Below are positions 1 through 8,689 of a stretch of DNA of 48,368 bases, piece by piece; the stretch's first letter is position 1, and each line of letters opens with the position of its first letter. Origin of the DNA: Sphingomonas sp. Its GTDB lineage: Bacteria; Pseudomonadota; Alphaproteobacteria; Sphingomonadales; Sphingomonadaceae. The notes under the pieces were generated by a model. It was not told the origin of the DNA. It searched no databases and saw only the letters and a program-made list of their open reading frames with translations. The position numbers and the translations under genes are program-made. The stretch lies in assembly GCF_026460985.1 (NCBI RefSeq), contig NZ_JAPKNM010000085.1, positions 1 to 48,368 of the forward strand, read 5' to 3'.

Positions 1-116
1 ACTCGCCAATCGTGCAGCAAAAGGCACCGGCCGGGGCATCGAGCCCCAGCCGGTGCCAACCCACCCCTAACCCCTCCCTGAAAGGGAGGGGGAATTTGAA
101 TGTCGATCCGCCCTAG
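1..116. repeat. Composite hairpin repeat, copy R1 (left part cut by window edge)
   Basis: This is the right-hand part of the composite repeat family also seen at 8485, 18046, 35205 and 42080. It contains a GC-rich hairpin at 23-57 (arms GGCACCGGC at 23-31 and GCCGGTGCC at 49-57), the ACCCACCCC segment, and a CCCTCCCT / AGGGAGGG hairpin. It ends in GAATGTCGATCCGCCCTAG, which is the reverse complement of the family terminus TAGG-NNNN-ATCGACATTC. The other half lies outside the window, so I cannot say which gene it abuts on the left. Confidence 0.85.
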
Positions 117-119
117 GTC

Positions 120-300
120 CATGTTCCCCTCTCCCATTGGGAGAGGGTTGCGCAGACTTAGGTCTTGTGAAGCAAGGCCTTAGTCGGAGCTGGGTGAGGG
201 GACCCGCGCTCTCGATAGTACGGGAACCCCTCACCAAGCTACGCTAGGCAGCAAGCTGCCAAGCTTCGCTACCTCTCCCACAGGGAGAGGAACGAGTGGG
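120..300. repeat. Multi-hairpin intergenic repeat of a second type
   Basis: A run of palindromes fills this gene-free stretch: CCCTCTCCCA / TGGGAGAGGG (127-147, one-base loop), GGTGAGGGG (193-201) with CCCCTCACC (227-235), GGCAGCAAGCTGCC (247-260), and CCTCTCCC (272-279) with GGGAGAGG (283-290). It directly abuts the R1 repeat but has a different sequence. I see no open reading frame with coding character. The remaining bases to 401 hold the leader of the cfa-like gene, with an AT-rich TAATTTAATAT at about 360-370 that could be part of a promoter. Confidence 0.7.
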
Positions 301-401
301 TGTGGGCATGCGACCTTGATGCGCCGCGTTTTTCCGCATTGCGAAAAGTCGTTACGATCCTAATTTAATATGCCGGGCGGGGCTGTTGTGTAGGACGGTC
401 T

Positions 402-1655
402 ATGGCGTTGATCGATCGCTTCTTCGCACGCGCGGTAAAGCGCGGGCAGCTCAATGTGATCCATGCGGACGGCACCAGCCGCAGCTTCGGGACGCCCGAT
501 CCGGCCCTCGCGCCCGTCACGATACGGTTCGGCCCCGGCGTCGCCGCGGCGATCCTGCGCGACCCGGCCTTGGGCGCCGCGGAAGCCTTCATGGACGGGC
601 GGCTCGTGATCGAGCAGGGCGACATTCGCGACCTGCTCATGCTGATGACGGGCAACAATCGCTGGGAGGATGCGACCGCCGCGCTCGATCCCAAGCCGCT
701 CGCCCGCCTCGCCAACAATATCGCGCACCGCATCGGGCGCTACAACATGGCGCGCCGCTCGAAGCGCAACGTCGCGCACCATTACGACCTGTCGCGGCGG
801 CTCTACGATCTCTTCCTCGACGCCGACCGGCAATATAGCTGCGCTTACTACACCGATCCGGCGAACGGCCTCGAGCGGGCCCAGCTCGACAAGAAGGCAC
901 ATATCGCCGCCAAATTGGCGATAGAGCCGGGGATGCGCGTGCTCGACATCGGCTGCGGCTGGGGCGGGATGGCGCTCTACCTCCACCAGAAGACCGGCGC
1001 CGAGATGCTCGGCATCACCCTGTCCGAGGAGCAGCTCAAGGTCGCGCGCGAGCGGGCCGCGCAGCTCGGCGTCGACCGCAAGGTCCGCTTCGAGCTGATC
1101 GACTATCGCAAGGTCGAGGGGCAGTTCGACCGGATCGTCTCGGTCGGCATGTTCGAGCATGTCGGCACGCCGCAATATCGCACCTTCTTCCGCAAGGTCC
1201 GCGAGCTGCTCACGCCCGAGGGCGTGATGCTGCTCCACACGATCGGCCGCGCGGGCGGGCCGGGCGTCACCGACGCCTTCACGCTCAAATACATCTTCCC
1301 CGGCGGCTATATCCCGGCGCTGTCGGAGATCGTGCGCGGCTATGAGGGGCTGCGCATGTTCCCGACCGACATCGAAGTGCTGCGGCTCCATTACGCCTAT
1401 ACGCTCAAGGCCTGGTACGATCGGACCGTCGCCGCGCGGGACGAGATCGTCGCGCTCTACGACGAACGCTTCTTCCGCATGTGGACCTTCTATCTCGCCG
1501 GCTCCTATGCCGCCTTCGTCAATGGCGGGCTGGTCAACTACCAACTCCAGCTCTCGCGTTCGCGTGACAGCCTGCCGATCACGCGCGATTACATGGGCGA
1601 GGCGGAGCGCGGGCTGCGCGAATCGATGACGCCAGGCGAGCGGCTCTTCGCCTGA
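402..1655 (+). CDS. cfa: Cyclopropane-fatty-acyl-phospholipid synthase family methyltransferase
   Basis: Predicted S-adenosylmethionine-dependent enzyme that adds a methylene bridge to unsaturated acyl chains of membrane phospholipids, acting at the inner face of the cytoplasmic membrane. The 417-aa length fits the family. The SAM-binding loop VLDIGCGWGG is at about residues 180-189, inside the C-terminal Rossmann methyltransferase domain. It is preceded by the YSCAYY segment typical of CFA synthases, and the family's C-terminal RMWxFYL block is present. The N-terminal ~120 residues form the usual small lipid-binding domain. The start is supported by AGGA six bases upstream. The gene converges on the DUF1801 gene with only three bases between the stops. 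Other members of this family make related methylated lipids, so the exact product is inferred. Confidence 0.93.
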   Translation: MALIDRFFARAVKRGQLNVIHADGTSRSFGTPDPALAPVTIRFGPGVAAAILRDPALGAAEAFMDGRLVIEQGDIRDLLMLMTGNNRWEDATAALDPKPLARLANNIAHRIGRYNMARRSKRNVAHHYDLSRRLYDLFLDADRQYSCAYYTDPANGLERAQLDKKAHIAAKLAIEPGMRVLDIGCGWGGMALYLHQKTGAEMLGITLSEEQLKVARERAAQLGVDRKVRFELIDYRKVEGQFDRIVSVGMFEHVGTPQYRTFFRKVRELLTPEGVMLLHTIGRAGGPGVTDAFTLKYIFPGGYIPALSEIVRGYEGLRMFPTDIEVLRLHYAYTLKAWYDRTVAARDEIVALYDERFFRMWTFYLAGSYAAFVNGGLVNYQLQLSRSRDSLPITRDYMGEAERGLRESMTPGERLFA

Positions 1656-1658
1656 GGA

Positions 1659-2078
1659 TCAGCGCGGATAGCGGGCGTCCATCCAGGCGAGCGCCCCGCG
1701 GACGATCTCCTCGAGCGCGGCCATGTCCACATCGGCGAGCTTCTTGACGTAGAGGCAGGCCTTGCCCGTCCGATGCTTGCCGAGTCGCGCGAGCGGGGCT
1801 TCCTGCTCGGGGCTGCCGGTCAGCACGTAGAGCACCAGCTCGGCCTTGCGCGGGCTGAACCCCAGCCGGCACGCGTCGCCCTCGTGCCCGCTCTCGTAGC
1901 GATAATGATAGCTGCCGAAGCCGATGATCGAGGGCCCCCACATCACCGGCTCCTCTCCCGTCACGCGCGACATCAATGCGACGAGCGTCTTCGCGTCCTC
2001 GCGGCGCACCGCGTCCGGGGCGGCGTCGATGAAGTCGGCGACCTTCACCTGGGTCGGCTTGGTCTTGGTTTCGGCCAT
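1659..2078 (-). CDS. DUF1801 domain-containing protein
   Basis: A 139-aa soluble protein without signal peptide or membrane segment. It matches the DUF1801 pattern: a central block around [19 protein letters not shown] (about residues 46-64), then [13 protein letters not shown], then the region [20 protein letters not shown]. Members share the YdhG-like fold and their role is not established. It sits alone on the minus strand, converging with the cfa-like gene and divergent from argG, so it is not obviously in an operon. Function cannot be assigned from the sequence. Confidence 0.9.
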   Translation of the reverse strand: MAETKTKPTQVKVADFIDAAPDAVRREDAKTLVALMSRVTGEEPVMWGPSIIGFGSYHYRYESGHEGDACRLGFSPRKAELVLYVLTGSPEQEAPLARLGKHRTGKACLYVKKLADVDMAALEEIVRGALAWMDARYPR

Positions 2079-2174
2079 CCTGCTTCTCCGGCACGCGTCT
2101 TACCATGGTTGCGCCGCGCGTGCAGGGACCCTAGAGCGCCCCCGGTTTCCCGCGCATCTGGAGTCGCCTGCCCC

Positions 2175-3392
2175 ATGTCCGACAAGATCAACCGCGTCGT
2201 CCTTGCCTATTCGGGCGGGCTGGACACGAGCGTGATCCTGAAGTGGCTCCAGCAGGAATATCAGTGCGAGGTGGTGACCTTCACCGCCGATCTCGGCCAG
2301 GGCGAGGAGCTCGAGCCCGCGCGGCGCAAGGCCGAGATGGCGGGCGTGAAGCCCGAGCATATCTTCATCGACGATCTGCGCGAGGAGTTCGTCAAGGACT
2401 TCGTCTTCCCGATGATGCGCGCCAATGCGCTCTATGAGGGGCTGTACCTTCTCGGAACCTCGATCGCGCGGCCGCTGATCGCCAAGCGCCAGATCGAGAT
2501 CGCCAAGCTCGTCAATGCCGACGCGGTCAGCCACGGCGCGACCGGCAAGGGCAACGACCAGGTGCGGTTCGAGCTCGGCTATTACGCGCTCAACCCCGAC
2601 ATCAAGGTGATCGCGCCGTGGCGCGAATGGGATCTGACCAGCCGCACCCGGCTCATCGAATTCGCCGAGGCGCACCAGATCCCGGTCGCCAAGGACAAGC
2701 GCGGCGAATCCCCCTTCTCGACCGACGCCAACCTTCTCCACACCTCGTCCGAGGGCAAGGTGCTCGAGGATCCGTGGGAGGAAGTGCCCGACTATGTCTA
2801 TTCGCGCACGGTCAATCCCGAGGACGCGCCCGACGCACCCGAGAGCATCACGATCGATTTCGAGCGCGGCGACGGCGTCGCGCTGAACGGCGAGGCGATG
2901 TCGCCCGCGACCTTGCTGACCGCGCTCAACGAGCTCGGCCGCAAGCACGGCATCGGCCGGCTCGATCTGGTCGAGAATCGCTTCGTCGGCATGAAGTCGC
3001 GCGGCATGTACGAGACGCCGGGCGGCACCATCTATCATCTCGCCCACCGGGGCATCGAGCAGATCACGCTCGATCGCGGCGCCGCGCACCTCAAGGACGA
3101 GCTCGCGCCGCGCTATGCCGAGCTGATCTATAACGGCTTCTGGTTCGCCCCCGAGCGCGAGATGCTCCAGGCGGCGATCGACCATAGCCAGGAGAAGGTG
3201 ACCGGCACGGTCCGGCTCAAGCTCTACAAGGGCAACGTGATCGTCACCGGCCGCAAGTCGCCGCACAGCCTGTACAGCGAGAAAGTCGTGACCTTCGAGG
3301 ACGATCAGGGCGCGTACGACCAGCGCGACGCCGCGGGCTTCATCAAGCTCAACGCGCTGCGGCTGCGACTGCTCGGCCGCCGCGGCGGCTGA
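2175..3392 (+). CDS. argG: Argininosuccinate synthase
   Basis: Catalyses ATP-dependent condensation of citrulline and aspartate to argininosuccinate, the penultimate step of arginine biosynthesis, in the cytosol. At 405 aa it has the normal length for the class. The ATP-pyrophosphatase loop AYSGGLDTS is at residues 11-19. Other family blocks are [19 protein letters not shown] in the middle and [11 protein letters not shown] later. The reading frame stays open upstream to 1773, but ATG at 2175 gives the conserved N-terminus and has a GGAG 11 bases upstream. The gene stands alone, divergent from the DUF1801 gene. Confidence 0.98.
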   Translation: MSDKINRVVLAYSGGLDTSVILKWLQQEYQCEVVTFTADLGQGEELEPARRKAEMAGVKPEHIFIDDLREEFVKDFVFPMMRANALYEGLYLLGTSIARPLIAKRQIEIAKLVNADAVSHGATGKGNDQVRFELGYYALNPDIKVIAPWREWDLTSRTRLIEFAEAHQIPVAKDKRGESPFSTDANLLHTSSEGKVLEDPWEEVPDYVYSRTVNPEDAPDAPESITIDFERGDGVALNGEAMSPATLLTALNELGRKHGIGRLDLVENRFVGMKSRGMYETPGGTIYHLAHRGIEQITLDRGAAHLKDELAPRYAELIYNGFWFAPEREMLQAAIDHSQEKVTGTVRLKLYKGNVIVTGRKSPHSLYSEKVVTFEDDQGAYDQRDAAGFIKLNALRLRLLGRRGG

Positions 3393-3478
3393 GGCCGGAT
3401 TTCACTCCGCGTTAACCTAACTTTATCGCCTCGTCCGGCATTGCATCCCCGCGCACTCGTACGGGGAAACGACCAGCA

Positions 3479-4990
3479 ATGCCGAAATCCGCCAACGCCG
3501 TTGATGTCGCCATCATCGGCGCCGGTCCTGCCGGACTGACCGCCGCCTATCTGCTCACCAAGTCGGGCTATTCGGTGACGGTCATCGAAAAGGACCCCGT
3601 CTATGTCGGCGGCATCAGCCGCACCGTCGAGCATGAAGGGTTCCGCTTCGACATCGGCGGCCACCGCTTCTTCTCCAAGTCGAAGGAAGTGGTCGATCTC
3701 TGGAACGAGATCCTGCCCGACGACTTCATCGAACGCCCGCGCATGAGCCGCATCTATTATGGCGGCAAGTTCTACAGCTACCCGCTGCGCGCGTTCGAGG
3801 CGCTGATCAATCTCGGCGTCTGGACCTCGACCCTGTGCATGGCGAGCTACGCCAAGGCCAAGCTCTTCCCCAAGAAGGACGTGAAGAGCTTCGAGGACTG
3901 GGTGGTCAACCAGTTCGGCCACAAGCTCTATTCGATCTTCTTCAAGACCTATACCGAGAAGGTGTGGGGCATGCCGTGCGACGAGATGTCCGCGGACTGG
4001 GCGGCGCAGCGCATCAAGGGGCTGAGCCTGGGCGCCGCCGTGCTCGACGGGCTCAAGCGCTCGCTGGGGCTCAACAAGAAGCCCAATGACGGCATGGCCA
4101 CCAAGACATTGCTCGAGACCTTCCGCTATCCGCGCAAGGGCCCCGGCATGATGTGGGAAGCCGCGCGCGACCGCGTGCTCGAGGGCGGCAACCGCGTGCT
4201 GATGGACCACGCGCTGAAGGCGATGCGCTTCGACGGCGCCACGCAGCGCTGGAACGTCCAGGCGACGCATGGCGGCGAGACGGTCACGATCAACGCGGCG
4301 CACGTGATCTCGTCGGCACCGATGCGCGAGCTTGCGGGCCGCATCCAGCCGCTGCCCGCCACGATCCCCGCGGCGATGGACCTCCACTATCGCGACTTCC
4401 TCACCGTGGCGCTGATGATCCGCTCGGAAGACCTGTTCCCCGACAATTGGATCTACATCCACGAGGAAGGCGTGCAGGTCGGCCGCGTCCAGAACTTCCG
4501 CAGCTGGTCGCCCGAGATGGTGCCCGACGCCGAGCTGGCCTGTGTCGGCCTCGAATATTTCTGCTTCGAAGGCGACGGGCTGTGGTCGTCCTCGGATGCC
4601 GACCTCGTGGCGCTCGCCACGCGCGAGCTCGCCCAGCTCGGCCTCGCCGATCCGGCGACGGTCGTGGGCGGCGCGGTAGTCCGCCAGGAAAAGGCCTATC
4701 CGGTCTATGATGACCATTATCGCGACAATGTCGATGCGCTCCGCCGCGAGCTCGAGGAGCTTTATCCCACGCTCCACCTCGTCGGCCGCAACGGCATGCA
4801 TCGCTACAACAACCAGGACCATGCGATGATGACGGCGATGCTCACCGTCCGCAACATCGAGGCGGGCGAGCGCGTCTACGACATCTGGAACGTCAACGAA
4901 GACGCCGAATATCACGAATCGGGCACCGAGGGCGAACAGGCCGCGCTCGCGTCCGAACGCCTCGTCCCCGGCCGCCTCAAGGCAGCATGA
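3479..4990 (+). CDS. NAD(P)/FAD-dependent oxidoreductase, UDP-galactopyranose-mutase / HemG-like
   Basis: A 503-aa flavoprotein. The N-terminal Rossmann dinucleotide-binding motif IIGAGPAGLTAAYLL is at residues 12-26, followed by VIEKDPVYVGGISRT, in which the acidic residue and Gly pair bind FAD, and then FDIGGHRFFSK. The C-terminal block GRNGMHRYNNQDHAMMTAM is typical of a flavoprotein group related to UDP-galactopyranose mutase and protoporphyrinogen oxidase. The substrate is not known. Its stop overlaps the start of the next membrane protein (ATGA at 4987-4990), so the two are almost certainly co-transcribed. That context suggests a role in making or modifying a polyprenyl- or sugar-linked envelope component. 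This is inference, not something the motifs prove. Confidence 0.88.
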   Translation: MPKSANAVDVAIIGAGPAGLTAAYLLTKSGYSVTVIEKDPVYVGGISRTVEHEGFRFDIGGHRFFSKSKEVVDLWNEILPDDFIERPRMSRIYYGGKFYSYPLRAFEALINLGVWTSTLCMASYAKAKLFPKKDVKSFEDWVVNQFGHKLYSIFFKTYTEKVWGMPCDEMSADWAAQRIKGLSLGAAVLDGLKRSLGLNKKPNDGMATKTLLETFRYPRKGPGMMWEAARDRVLEGGNRVLMDHALKAMRFDGATQRWNVQATHGGETVTINAAHVISSAPMRELAGRIQPLPATIPAAMDLHYRDFLTVALMIRSEDLFPDNWIYIHEEGVQVGRVQNFRSWSPEMVPDAELACVGLEYFCFEGDGLWSSSDADLVALATRELAQLGLADPATVVGGAVVRQEKAYPVYDDHYRDNVDALRRELEELYPTLHLVGRNGMHRYNNQDHAMMTAMLTVRNIEAGERVYDIWNVNEDAEYHESGTEGEQAALASERLVPGRLKAA

Positions 4991-6732
4991 ACGGGGTCCG
5001 GCTCTGGCCGGCGGTCCTCACCGGCTGGGCCCTGGCGGCCGCCGTCCTCCTGATCGCCACCGGGGTGAGCATCTACGCGCTCGGATTCCCCGATCCCGAC
5101 GATGCGCTCCGGCTGCTCGAGGTGCGCGATTGGCTCGGCGGCCAGAGCTGGTGGGACGTCGGCCAGCACCGCCTGTTCGCGGGGGACCTGCACTGGTCGC
5201 GCCTGGTCGACCTGCCCTTGGCCGCCGTCATCGCGGTCACCCAGCCGCTGCTGGGCCAGGCAGTGGCCGAGCGCGCCGCGCTGGTGATCGTGCCGCTGCT
5301 CACGTTGCTCGCGGTGCTGGCCCTCGTCGCCGGCCTCACGCGCCGGCTGGCCGGCATCCAGTGCGCCAGGCTCGCGGTGCTCGTCGCGCCCCTGTCGGTG
5401 CCCTTGCTCTACCAGCTGCGCCCGATGCGCATCGATCACCATGGCTGGCAGATCGTCCTCGCGCTGGCCGCGCTCTATCTCCTGACCGGCAAGCCGGCGC
5501 TGCGGACCGGAGCGCTGGCGGGCATCTGCCTCGCCGCGCTCGTCACCATCTCGCTCGAGGGCCTGCCGGTCGCGGCCGCGCTCTGCGGCATCGCCGCTTT
5601 GGCCTGGGCCCTGGATCCGGCGCGACGCTCGCAATTGCTCGGCATGGTCTGGGGATTGGCCGGCGGCGCGCTTCTGCTGCATGTCGCCACGCGCGGCATC
5701 GGCTATGCCGCGCCGCTCTGCGACGCCGTGACCGCCGACTGGCTCCTGGTCCTCCTCACCGCCGCCGCGGGCACGACGCTCGCGACTCTCCTCGGGACCG
5801 CCCCCCTCCTCGTGCGCGTGGCATCGCTCGGCCTTGCGGGAGCCGCGGCTGCCGGCGTGCTCCTCGGCATCGCGCCCGAATGCGTGGGCGGGCCGTTCGC
5901 CCAGCTCGATCCGCTCACGCGCGCGATATGGTATGAGAACGTGTCCGAGGGGCTTCCGGTCTGGCAGCAGTTTCCGAGCTGGGCGGCGATGACCGTCGGG
6001 CTCCCCCTGGTCGGCCTGGCGGGCTCCGTCCTGGCGTTTCGCCGGAGCGAAGGCGAGACGCGGGCCCAATGGGCGATCGTCATTGCCGCGCTCGCCGCCG
6101 CCTTCCTCCTGTCGCTGCTGGTGATGCGCGCCGGGGCGACGGCCAATGCCTTCGCGGTTCCCGGCGCCGCCTGGGCGCTCTTCGCGATGCTCACGCGCGC
6201 CCGGGCAATCCCTTCGCCGCTGGAACGCACGCTGGCGACCGCGGGGGCGCTGCTCGCCGTGTCGCCCGGCCTGGTCGCCGTCGCGTTGCTCGGCATGCCC
6301 AAGGCGCAGGCGATGCGGGCGGCGCAGCAGCGCTACGAAACCGCCGGACGCCCCACCTGCACCGATTTCAGCGACGCCCGCACCGTCGGGACGCTGCCGC
6401 GCGGAATGATCTTCGCGCCGCTCGACATCTCGCCCGACCTCGTCGCCACGACGCACCACCGCGCGGTGGCGAGCGGCCATCATCGCAACATGGCGGCGAT
6501 GCACGACGTGATCGCGGCCTTCATCGCCGGGCCCGAGCAGGCGCATGCGATCGTGCGCCGCTATGGCGCCGCCTATGTGGCCGTCTGCCCGGGCCTCAAC
6601 GAGCCCGAGCTCTATCGCGCCAGGAGCCCCGACGGCTTCTGGGCCCGGCTCGAGCGCGGGGAGCGCTTCGCCTGGCTCGAGCCGGTGCCGATGCCGGGGT
6701 CTCCGGTGCGCGTGTGGAAGGTCATCGGATAA
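4987..6732 (+). CDS. Polytopic membrane protein, GT-C / oligosaccharyltransferase-like
   Basis: A 581-aa integral membrane protein with about 12 hydrophobic segments in the first 430 residues and a soluble C-terminal region of about 150 residues. An acidic motif PDPDDALRL (residues 35-43) follows the first membrane segment, and RIDHHGWQ (D150, H151, H152) lies before a later helix. This arrangement, an acidic first external loop plus a DHH motif, resembles GT-C enzymes of the STT3/PglB group that use polyprenyl-phosphate sugars. Hence the call, but overall similarity is remote and no donor or acceptor can be named. Its ATG overlaps the stop of the flavoprotein gene by four bases and a second membrane protein follows after 44 bases. 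Confidence 0.7.
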   Translation: MNGVRLWPAVLTGWALAAAVLLIATGVSIYALGFPDPDDALRLLEVRDWLGGQSWWDVGQHRLFAGDLHWSRLVDLPLAAVIAVTQPLLGQAVAERAALVIVPLLTLLAVLALVAGLTRRLAGIQCARLAVLVAPLSVPLLYQLRPMRIDHHGWQIVLALAALYLLTGKPALRTGALAGICLAALVTISLEGLPVAAALCGIAALAWALDPARRSQLLGMVWGLAGGALLLHVATRGIGYAAPLCDAVTADWLLVLLTAAAGTTLATLLGTAPLLVRVASLGLAGAAAAGVLLGIAPECVGGPFAQLDPLTRAIWYENVSEGLPVWQQFPSWAAMTVGLPLVGLAGSVLAFRRSEGETRAQWAIVIAALAAAFLLSLLVMRAGATANAFAVPGAAWALFAMLTRARAIPSPLERTLATAGALLAVSPGLVAVALLGMPKAQAMRAAQQRYETAGRPTCTDFSDARTVGTLPRGMIFAPLDISPDLVATTHHRAVASGHHRNMAAMHDVIAAFIAGPEQAHAIVRRYGAAYVAVCPGLNEPELYRARSPDGFWARLERGERFAWLEPVPMPGSPVRVWKVIG

Positions 6733-6776
6733 GCCTGCGCTTGCGGCCCCCCCATCTGCTCCCCTAAAGCCGCGCG

Positions 6777-8468
6777 ATGGACAGGGGCGAAAGGCTGCAT
6801 TGGTGGCAGACACGATGGTTCGTGGCGTTGGCCACGTTCATGGCGATCGTGCCTTTGCTGTGGCCGGACATTCCGCCGCTGGTCGATCTGCCGGGACATA
6901 TGGGGCGCTACCGCGTCCAGCTCGATTATGCCCAATATCCGCACCTGCACGACTGGTATAATTTCAACTGGGCGCTGATGGGCAATCTCGGGGTCGACCT
7001 GCTGGTCATCCCATTGTCGAAGATTTTCGGGCTCGAGCTCGCGGTCAAGCTGATCGTCATCACCATTCCGGCGATGACCGTCGCCGGGCTGCTGATGATC
7101 GCGCGCGAGGTGCATGGCCGCATCCCCGCGACGGCCCTGTTCGCCTTGCCGCTCGCTTATGCCTTCCCGTTCCATTTCGGCTTCGTCAACTTCGCCTTGT
7201 CGATGGGGATGGCGCTGCTCGGCTTCGGCTGGTGGCTGCGGCTGGCGCGGCTCGGCAAGTTCCAGTTCCGCAGCCTGGCGTTCCTGCCGATCTCGGTGCT
7301 GATCTGGATCACGCATACCTTCGGCTGGGGCGTGCTCGGCGTGCTCGCCTTCTCGGCCGAACTGATCCGCCACCACGACGCGCATCGCGGGCAGGGCTTC
7401 GTGCGCTCGTGGCTGCTCCCCTGGTTCAAGGCGGGCATCCAGTGCCTCGTGCTCGCGCCCCCGGTCCTGCTCATGCTGGCATGGCGGAGCGGCGGCCATG
7501 TCACCGGGCAGACCGGCGACTGGTTCAACTGGCGCGCCAAGGTGCTGTGGGTGGTCCAGGTGTTCCGCGACCGCTGGCAGCTGTTCGACATCGCCTCGGT
7601 CGGCGTGCTGTTCCTGCTGCTGTTCAAGGCGATCCGCGACCCCAACCTCCAATATTCGCGCAATCTGGGGCTGTCGTTCCTCTTCCTGCTCGCGGTCTAC
7701 ATCCTGCTGCCGCGGATCGTGTTCGGATCGGCCTATGCCGACATGCGGCTCGTGCCCTTTCTCATGGCGATCGGCATCATCGCGATCCGCCCCAAGCCGG
7801 GCATGTCGATGCGCGGCGCGGCATTGGTGGCGGCGCTCGGCATGGCGTTCTTCACCGCGCGGATCGCGGCGACGACGTGGAGCTTCCTCCTCTACGACAA
7901 GTCCTATGATCGCGAGCTCAAGGCGCTCGAGCATCTGCCCGAGGGCGCGCGCCTCGTCAGCTTCGTCGGCGAGACCTGCTACAACGAGTGGAAGATGACG
8001 CGCCTCCAGCACGTCCCCGCGCTCGCGCTCGAGCGCAAGCTCGCCTACACCAACGATCAATGGTCGATGCCCGGCGCGCAATTGCTCACCGTGCGCTACG
8101 GCGCCGCCAAGCGCTTCGCGCACGATCCCTCGCAGATCGTCACCGACGTCCAGTGCCCGCGCGAATGGTGGCGGCCGGTGCCCTGGGCGCTGACGCGCTT
8201 CCCGCGCGACGCGTTCGACTATGTCTGGATGATCCGCCCGCCGCAGTTCCCGGCGAAGTTCATGCAGGGGCTGGTGCCCGTCTATGTCAACGGAGTCAGC
8301 GGCCTGTACCGCGTCGACCACAATGTCCCGGCGCCGGTGATCCGCCCGGGCGAGCTGCCGCTGCCCAAATGGGAGCGCGACATCATCCTGAGCGACGGCC
8401 GCCAGTTCACCAGCAACCTGCCCGAGCCCGAGGCCACCGAATCGCCGTTCGGCAACGCTAGCCACTGA
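6777..8468 (+). CDS. Polytopic membrane protein, possible GT-C glycosyltransferase
   Basis: A 563-aa membrane protein with roughly 10 hydrophobic segments up to about residue 370, then a soluble C-terminal domain ending in a Pro- and Glu-rich tail. Just after the first helix is the acidic, histidine-containing loop PDIPPLVDLPGHMGRYR (D31, D37, H41), placed where GT-C glycosyltransferases carry their catalytic acid. The protein differs in sequence from its upstream neighbour but has the same general plan, so the pair with the FAD oxidoreductase looks like one functional unit. A composite repeat (R2) begins 17 bases after its stop. The enzymatic role is inferred from topology and context only. 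Confidence 0.65.
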   Translation: MDRGERLHWWQTRWFVALATFMAIVPLLWPDIPPLVDLPGHMGRYRVQLDYAQYPHLHDWYNFNWALMGNLGVDLLVIPLSKIFGLELAVKLIVITIPAMTVAGLLMIAREVHGRIPATALFALPLAYAFPFHFGFVNFALSMGMALLGFGWWLRLARLGKFQFRSLAFLPISVLIWITHTFGWGVLGVLAFSAELIRHHDAHRGQGFVRSWLLPWFKAGIQCLVLAPPVLLMLAWRSGGHVTGQTGDWFNWRAKVLWVVQVFRDRWQLFDIASVGVLFLLLFKAIRDPNLQYSRNLGLSFLFLLAVYILLPRIVFGSAYADMRLVPFLMAIGIIAIRPKPGMSMRGAALVAALGMAFFTARIAATTWSFLLYDKSYDRELKALEHLPEGARLVSFVGETCYNEWKMTRLQHVPALALERKLAYTNDQWSMPGAQLLTVRYGAAKRFAHDPSQIVTDVQCPREWWRPVPWALTRFPRDAFDYVWMIRPPQFPAKFMQGLVPVYVNGVSGLYRVDHNVPAPVIRPGELPLPKWERDIILSDGRQFTSNLPEPEATESPFGNASH

Positions 8469-8484
8469 ACCGGGTGCGGGGCGC

Positions 8485-8689
8485 TAGGTCGGATCGACAT
8501 TCAAATTCCCCCTCCCTTCAAGGGAGGGGTTAGGGGTGGGTTGGCACCGGCCGGGGCTCGATGCCCCGGCCGGTGCCTCTTGCGGCACGATTGACGAGTC
8601 CTTTGGGCGCGCAGACGCGCGCACCCACCCCCTGCCCCTCCCTGCGAGCAGGGAGGGGGGCCTTCAAACTGAATGTCGATGCCGCCTAG
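8485..8689. repeat. Composite hairpin repeat, copy R2
   Basis: A complete copy, in the opposite orientation to R4. The left end is TAGG-TCGG-ATCGACATTCA and the right end is TGAATGTCGAT-GCCG-CCTA. A perfect 15-bp stem with a TCGAT loop spans 8543-8577. Flanking it are a CCCTCCCTTC / AAGGGAGGG hairpin near the left end, the GCGCGC-AGAC-GCGCGC palindrome, and a CCCTCCCTGC / GCAGGGAGGG hairpin near the right end. The CTA at 8686-8688 on the right edge is the TAG stop codon of the minus-strand acyltransferase gene. On the left, the neighbouring gene stops 17 bases earlier with its own TGA. Confidence 0.9.

Noticed and set aside
4912..6813. A 633-aa open frame on the minus strand opposite the first GT-C-like gene
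   Set aside because: Extremely rich in Arg, Gly, Glu and Gln with no hydrophobic core. It is the shadow of a membrane-protein gene.
8485..8689. CRISPR-like regularity of the GC-rich repeats
   Set aside because: The copies are far apart, each ~200 bp and internally palindromic. There are no short direct repeats with unique spacers and no cas genes.
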